Assembly (NCBI RefSeq): GCF_026914185.1
Contig: NC_070563.1
Coordinates: 2,480,001-2,544,000 of the forward strand
DNA from: Puccinia triticina
Taxonomy: Eukaryota; Basidiomycota; Pucciniomycetes; Pucciniales; Pucciniaceae
Direction of reading: 5' to 3'
Length of the DNA: 64,000 nucleotides
The position numbers were made by a program, and so were the translations under genes. Position 1 is the stretch's first letter. Every line of letters starts with the position of its first letter. Positions 57,624 to 64,000 of this stretch are shown piece by piece. A model generated the notes under the pieces. That model was not told where the DNA came from. It made no database searches and worked only from the letters and a program-made list of their open reading frames with translations.

Positions 57624-60600
57624 AGTATCACTACACTCCATCTAAAGTTTTAACCATGGGTAATAGAATCAACTTAAAAAGAAATGGCAGCTTTTTTGTG
57701 TGTGCCCTGAAAATAAATACAAAAACCGTTTCAGAGAAACCTACTGGGTATGGGTTTCCAAAGAGGTCAAAAATCATGATAATTGAAATATGAGGAACTT
57801 TGTTCAAGCTTGAGGATCAAGTAAACCTCATCATTAAATTGGCCTGGTTTTCAGCATAGGTATGGCATGCACTTTACACAGACATTGCACAACACATTTG
57901 GTATGATTCCAGTTCTCATAAACTTACTCAAATTTGTGGCAGACATGAAATTGCCTTCTAACCAGCATCTAACTGAGATCCAAGCAAATCTATGACTGAG
58001 TTCAGAGATGGCACTTGCACACAAGTGCCAAGGAAACTTCCATGGTGAGATAGTTTGTTTAGGGTGATTGGAATTGGATGGATGAACTTTCCAACTGTGC
58101 ATATCAACAGGTTTAATCATGCATTGCACTGTGCAGTCATGAAAATGAGCTTTAAGTCATAGAAAATTCCTATGTATAAGTATGTGAGCACTGATCTTCC
58201 CTGTTACTTGACTTCCGTGAAGTCCAAGGTTGGGTTTACTTTTAAAATTTATTTTTAGTCAAAGGAGTTGTTTAAGAAGGCCCAGATGTTACAGGACAAC
58301 AGGCAAGAAGCAAGGCTATGTGCCAAGCAAATTCAAGCTTTAAAGTTTTGAGTTCAAGAAACTGTGATGGTTTGAAAAAACCACCCAGCCAAACTCACAT
58401 TTTAGGCTCTGCAAAAGGGGGTGATAGCACACAAGTCTCTCCTACCAAGGGCTATCAGAGGATTGCCTTGCAAGACCAGAAACCCACAGCAGCAAGAGAC
58501 TTTGGTAGAGTTTGTTGGCCGCTACAAATACGCTGTAGCATTGTAAGACTCAAAAGTGGTAATGAAACCCTTTTGCTGAATTTTGAAGGGTATGATGGAG
58601 TTGCAAGCTCTGCCCTTCTGTTATCAGTCAAAAAGACCCACCAAGCTCTGCTTGGCAAGTTTTATTAAGTGATAGGTCTGGTCTGTTCCAGATGAAATCT
58701 GTTTGACTGGTAACGTGTAAGTGTTTTAATTACTTTGTTATAAGGGCTGAATTCCTTTATTATAAGGGTTGAATTTCTGTTTTGAGGGTTTTAGGATTTG
58801 AGTGTGGATGAGTGTTGGGTGACTTGTGAGTTCTGGGTGGGGAACTGGGGAGCAGGCCACTGGGGGTGGAGAGAGCTCCTTTTATAGACAAAAGTGGAGC
58901 CCCAGAGGGGGCTTGTGGGTTAGGGTTTTGGCTAATCTAGACAACAGGGTGAGGGAGTTCAGCTGGTGGGAGTAGATATAAATGATGTCATGACTGCTCA
59001 GGGGTGCATGAATGGTGTCAGAATATACAGCAAAACATTCTAAACATGCCAGAGGTGCATACATGATGTCAGAATATACAACAGAACATTCTAACGCATG
59101 CATAAGGTGACATTAGACTGCATGAGCTGTCATACAGGGGTAATTAGTGTATACACAAAGTCTGAGGCTGTAGAAACAGTGTAAATGATGTCATACTATG
59201 TATATAAAGGAGTGTATTTAGCTAATATGTAATGAGTGTAGCCTGACCGGGAGATGTATGTTTGTATCCTGTGATATGTATAAGTGTACTACTGTGAAAC
59301 TTGGGTTGAGGCAGGTGACAGCTGGGTTACTGGGGCTGGCCGTGTGATAGGTGTCCATGAGGTGTAACTTCCACACTAGAGGGGGCCTGTCAGCCGGGCT
59401 ACTATAATAAGTTAGAGCCTGCCTAACTAATCTAGCTGTGTCATTAACTCTACATGCTAACTGCGGCGCAGAGCACCAAGCAGTTGCTAAATCCACCCGG
59501 CCTTAGCAAATAAGACCTGAGGAGCGGGTGACAGAACTCCCGCCGAAGGAATTGGCCGGAGAATAAAGCATAGAACAGGTTAAAAACCCATTCTCAGGTC
59601 AAGAGAACAGGTCGCAAGACATTCTCAAGCTTGATCAAACTAGGAGAAACGTCAACAGAAGAAGTGATGTGAAATGGCCGGAGGAGTGTAGTAGTAAAGT
59701 GAACTACTGAACATCTCCGGCCGCAGATGAACAGTAAAACCTCCCTTGGTTCAAGGGAGAGAACCTGTCATCTCCAATAGATGACTGACAAGAGCGACTT
59801 GGATCATAGAATCCTTGAAAGCTCCTGTCAACGCTGTATTCCTCCGGCCAACGAGCCAAAGGAAGCGTAACCACATAGAGCTACAACCCTACCAGTTGTA
59901 GCTCGTCTATATAAATGGGGGCCTTTGGGCGATTAAAGGTCCCCCAGATAACTTTTTAACCAACTCAACGCCTAGCCAGTTTCGCCCTTGTCTTACCAAC
60001 AAGTGCGCCAGCCTGACCTTGCCTTGATTTTGGTTTCCTTTGGATCAATTGCTTTTTTTGCCGCAGACTTCTCTTTAAAAGTAAGTCTGCGTTTTTTTTT
60101 CCTTTCTATTGGGATCATCATCCCTATCTACATCCTGGGAGTGATTTATTGCGCAACGAACCCCTTTCCAAGGGCCCCAGAAGTCACAGGCTACAAAAAC
60201 CCCTGCGCATTTCGTGCGCAGGCCCTGTAAGAACCGCGGAGGGCACTAAACCACCCCAGGCGCCCCTGGCCCCTCCGTTCAACCCCCTTTTTTGGGTTCA
60301 TTAGAAGTAACTGTCCGCAGTTACTTCCCACTTTCACCGTGCTTTTTCTGCGCGCTCCATCACACCGTGCACAGTCACCGGTGTAGCTAGAGGAGTACAC
60401 GTACTCTTGGCATCACCGCGCCTGACAGGGCCCAGGGGTGCTTCCAGTGGTGACTAGGGGTGAGATTGGCCATATAATCCATTTCTGGGGTCCATTTGGT
60501 GGTATCTTGAGAGGCCTAGTATGAGTAATTATGTGGCATAAGAAAAAACTTTTTATTTTTCCACTTTTCCGTCTACCACAGTGCAGCACCCAGCTGATGT

Positions 60601-60719
60601 ACTACTGCTGCAATGTAACATCAATTTTTCAAGATACACTGATGGCCGGTGCAAATGCATTTAGCGCAGCAGTTTCAGTGTTGATTCCTGCTGCCTAAGC
60701 AGGGCTTCAATCTGAAGAC
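57624..60719. other. No gene supported; possible LTR-like or promoter-like sequence
   Basis: Open frames at 58318-58668 and 59988-60230 show no motif; the latter is hydrophobic. A TATATAAATGG box with downstream pyrimidine-rich sequence near 59910 looks like a retroelement or gene promoter. No matching ends or target duplication found. Confidence 0.35.
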
Positions 60720-60849
60720 CACATAAACCATAAAATGATAAAATCTTTTTAAAGGGGATCTCACAAGTATGATTATGTAATCCCACTGAAAGAAATTTAT
60801 TGATTTGTGATTTATGATTTATGCATGCATAAATCAACTTTGAACATCA
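60720..60849. mobile_element. Mariner-like MITE remnant, copy 3
   Basis: The right end has TTATGCATGCATAAATCAAC TTTGAACATCA followed by TA, matching copies at 43361 and 48664; the left end is degraded. Confidence 0.55.
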
Positions 60850-60851
60850 TA

Positions 60852-61199
60852 ACTGTTGAAATTGGCAATCAAATCTTGTTGAAATAAGGCCAGCTGATTT
60901 CTTGGAAAGTGTTACGGTTTAGTATGCACATCACTGAAACAGATACTGCATCTGCAATGTATAGGTGTGCATTTTTTCATGTATCTGCATCTCAATGAAA
61001 ATTCTTTTCAGACCTATGTGATTTTAGGGGTCATGAAATCCAACAAAATTGGTTTTTAGCCATGCAAATTGGTGTCAAACCCCATGATACATTTTGTTAA
61101 TAGTATTGGTTTCAGCATTAGTATGCACTTTTAGAAGCCGAGTTACATGTCCAAAGTCATGCACAACTTGTTGTGAGACAGTGTGCACATGAGCACAAG
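60852..61199. other. No gene seen
   Basis: AT-rich spacer. Confidence 0.4.
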
Positions 61200-61219
61200 A
61201 AATCAGCAAAAGCTTATCT

Positions 61220-61600
61220 GGAACATGAACTGCCCTATGGACACAAGCTCTCCAATTGGCAATAGTATTGGAGAGCTTGTGTCTGTCCATAGGGCCCTAG
61301 AGGCTAGAGAAAGTTCAACAAATTTGGGAAACAATCAGTTGAAGATTCTGAAAGTCAAAATTTGATGCATTCATTTAATGGAACAGGAGAACTCAACTCC
61401 TTTCTCTCAAAGCCGCTAATGTATCAGTTTGTCAACTGGTTCACAGGTCTAGTGATTCATTCCCCAATTGCCTGGCACACCTGTCCTTTAGTTTGGGCTA
61501 GCAGAATCTAGGGGAGGGGAATCATTCTCAGCAAGGGAGGGTGATCTAAAAATAATCGAACCAAGCTTCATTTGGCATTATCGAAGTATATCTACATGCA
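61220..61600. repeat. Direct repeat, left copy, with hairpin
   Basis: Matches 63480-63900 over segments such as ACATGAACTGCCC, ACACAAGCTCTCCAAT, AACAATCAGTTGAAG and CAATTGCCTG. In this copy ACACAAGCTCTCCAAT is followed at once by its complement (61237-61285), giving a hairpin. Confidence 0.75.
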
Positions 61601-61807
61601 TCCAGCATCATCTTCCATGTCATCACCAGGGGTCGAAGTTACAAGTTAAATGCACTATGCCTTGTTTCGAGATCAAGTTGTATGAGGTGCTAGTACATAC
61701 AGAGAAAACCTGCAGAAAAGGAAGTATCTTCATGAAGTTTTCAAACAACAGTCAATCAAAACAAAAGAAGATTTGTAAAAGAAAATGGTCAGATGGTTAG
61801 AGTATGG

Positions 61808-63114
61808 TTAGATGTTTGCGGCACATTGAATACAGTTGTGAATGGCTAAAAGAAGTTGAGTGTCCCACGTAACAAGCCAGTCCTTGTAGTAATTTTGATT
61901 TGGAAGACCACCGGTTTCCGGTACCAAGGGAACGAGATAATCCACCACAAGATCCATTGGAGTTACGAAAGAAGTAGCCACAGTTTCAACTATCACAATG
62001 ATATTTTCGCTATTGGCAGGGTTTGCCGGCGCTCCGTCAGTCGCATCGGCTTCGGAGAAGAAATCCAAAAGTAAGCTGATACAGCTGGCAACCTTTCCAG
62101 CACATTGACATAAGCATGCGAGCTGATTCGACTTCATATCCGTAAATGGTGATACCAGCTTCCTGTTCATCCCGGCCCTCGATAATTTGATGAAGAAAAG
62201 TTTGGATAGCTTCATTACTGGAATGGCCAATTTAGCGAGTTGGATCACCGGTTCACGGACTAAATTCCTCCTGTGTGTCCCCCTATGATCCGGTGAGTGA
62301 GGAGTTGATTTGAACATGTTGACGATGTTGTCTAGTTCCTGATCGATCGAGAGCATCGAATCTCTCCAAGTATTTCCCGCAACGTCCAATTCGGATCCTG
62401 TCAAGTGTGTGACAGTGCGCCCGATCCAATCTAATGTATGTAGGGTGGCGTGGCGGTAAGTATAGGCCTCCCCATTTTCAAACCTACTCGTTGTAGAGAA
62501 CCCCATTGCGTCAATATGCTCAGAGGCCGCGTTCAAGACAGAACAGGTGTACGGAGTTTCAAGTTGGCGCAACATCTTTCGGAGTTCGACGAGCCTATAA
62601 ATCTTGAATTGTTTAAGTTGTTGGTCGTCGGCTTGGTAAGACAGGGAATCCGGACAGATGACGTCAATGGCAGCTTTCATTTGAGTTAGATTGTAATCGA
62701 TTTCTGGTTGGATCTGCAGCATTTGCTTCATCACTGACTCGGGTTCTGTCGGCAAGCCATCCAGCAATAGTGAGAGAGTGGTGAGTTGATGGTGTAAGAG
62801 GGGCAGGATGTACGAATGTATTCGATTATAGAGGACTTCCTTTAACTCCAAGCTGTCCTGGTCAACAGAGGATGTCGAGGGAGCTTGTTGAGGAGACGTC
62901 CAATCCGTGTGACATATTTTACGCCTTAAATACAAAGAACCATCGACAAGCCAATCTACATAGATGAAATTCAGTTGAGAGGTTTCAATCCAGTCAATTG
63001 TTGAGCAGTCATCTGGGACACTTCCAGCACACAAATGTTGACCATACCTCCTAGGTGCCGATGACGTGCGTTCGAATCGTCCAATGGGTTACTCGGTGGG
63101 TTCGACATGTCCAT
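61808..63114 (-). CDS. Hypothetical helical protein, two exons (likely multicopy family)
   Basis: Exons 63114..63048 and 62955..61808 with a 92-nt intron (GTATGG...TGTAG), 404 aa. Exon 1 encodes MDMSNPPSNPLDDSNARHRH; the long second exon is helical and Leu-rich: ILPLLHHQLTTLSLLLDGLP, QLKQFKIYRLVELRKMLRQL, LDWIGRTVTHLTGSELDV, SKLFFIKLSRAGMNRKLVSP. Without the splice the long frame has no ATG near its start, which supports the intron. No signal peptide or known domain. Similar long helical proteins of unknown function are abundant in rust predictions (recollection only). Direct repeats on both sides suggest a tandem array of related genes. Confidence 0.65.
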
Positions 63115-63479
63115 TTCCTGTCGCCAATGGTGCGAGACTTGAGTGGTGAGGAGTGGTGCTATTGGGACCAGACAACGGTGGAGGAAAGTTGGAACTTGGA
63201 ATTCCGCCGCACCAGCACGCCTCCCCCGCAACAACACAAGGCCCAGCTACGGGCCCCGGGGGGCTGACGATGGCCCCATGGAGTAGGAAGAACAGTGGAG
63301 CTGATTCATGCACGGCAACATATGGCAATGACCCAAATTTAGCTGAACACGTAGCTCCAGTGCCAGCAGTTGCAAGGGCGCAACAGCCCTCTCTTCGGCT
63401 AAAATTGCTAGAGGATGGGTGGATGCTATTTTGGCGCAGCCATAAATTGCGAGTGAACAAAAGAAATCACAAAAATCTT

Positions 63480-63900
63480 GGCTTGGACATGAACTGCCCA
63501 ATTGACACAAGCAGACACAAGCTCTCCAATCATACATACTACCTGATGAACGTGCTGGTTATCATATCTCCTTATCAGTGAAAATCCAAACCTTAAGAGG
63601 CTAGAGAAGGTTCAACAAATCTGGAAACAATCAGTTGAAGGTTTTGAAGGTCAAGATTTGTTGCATGGATTTAATAGATCAAGAGAGCTTAACTCCTTGC
63701 TCTCGAGACCGCGAATGTTCAGGTTTCTCAACTGGTTCAAACATTTAGTCAGTAATCAGAGTCATTTCTCAATTGCCTGCACGTCTGTCCTTTGGTTCGG
63801 GCTTCAGTGAGCGCAGAATCTAGAGGAGGGGTGATGATTGCCTGAAAGTCTTGAACGAGGGAAGGTAAGTCAAACCCAATTGAATCAAGCTTCACTCGAG
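63480..63900. repeat. Direct repeat, right copy
   Basis: Homologous in the same orientation to 61220-61600. It probably precedes another gene copy outside the window. Confidence 0.7.
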
Positions 63901-64000
63901 ATAACCCCCGATCTTTGTGTAGCTCATCAAAGGTTAAAGTGCATTGTTAAACTCACAATGTTGCTTGTTTTTCCTGAACACGATACAGTGCTACATCACC

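Noticed and set aside
59988..60230. Small hydrophobic protein frame
   Set aside because: Hydrophobic T-rich frame without homology cue; probably compositional.
58730..60240. Possible solo LTR of a Gypsy element
   Set aside because: TATA-like box and retroelement-like composition, but no matching TG...CA ends with target duplication were found.
1..64000. CRISPR array, tRNA or rRNA genes
   Set aside because: None seen. The tandem arrays have no unique spacers, and no tRNA cloverleaf was recognised; a tRNA scan was not run.

Overview
The window is nuclear DNA of a filamentous basidiomycete, most likely a rust fungus (Pucciniales). This is inferred from short GT-AG introns (58-150 nt), a fungal MUB1-type MYND protein, an expanded family of small secreted Cys-rich proteins, a Crinkler-RHS-like NTPase/nuclease gene, and very dense layered transposable elements. 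No species can be named from the sequence alone.

Layout. 1-3.5 kb: 3' part of a GC-rich MUB1/samB-like gene. 3.5-5.2 kb: remnant of a TIR element carrying a hairpin-repeat array, split by a solo LTR. 5.8-7.0 kb: PLP-homeostasis gene (PLPBP). 7.9-9.4 kb: secreted protein, paralog A. 9.7-19.07 kb: a minus-strand Ty1/copia retrotransposon with 251-bp LTRs and GCGAC target duplication, itself hit by a gag-only LTR element, a CACTG-ended MITE and a TIR element with a hairpin array. 19.5-21.4 kb: Harbinger-like element. 22-24.3 kb: short genes, including an Rrn10-like protein and a homeodomain gene with a frame break. 25.65-26.76 kb: a TIR element full of hairpin units that cuts off the last codons of a seven-exon minus-strand gene. 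26.7-33.1 kb: that gene and a divergent Plavaka-like transposase-type gene. 33.7-35.0 kb: unknown three-exon gene. 35.6-38.1 kb: P-loop NTPase + PD-(D/E)XK-like gene with a duplicated 5' end. 39.0-43.1 kb: paralogs B and C, head to head. 44.8-47.2 kb: DBR1, the lariat debranching enzyme. 47.3-53 kb: non-autonomous TIR elements and MITEs. 53.57-57.6 kb: decayed hAT element with 8-bp target duplication. 61.8-63.1 kb: an unrecognised two-exon gene flanked by direct repeats.

Housekeeping genes (PLPBP, DBR1, MUB1) sit among the repeats. The most notable biology is (i) arrays of hairpin-forming units whose arms differ between arrays but stay complementary, (ii) a ten-cysteine secreted family with a conserved nine-exon layout, and (iii) the NTPase/nuclease gene. 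Exon maps come from reading-frame continuity, splice consensus and, where available, family motifs; none is backed by transcripts.
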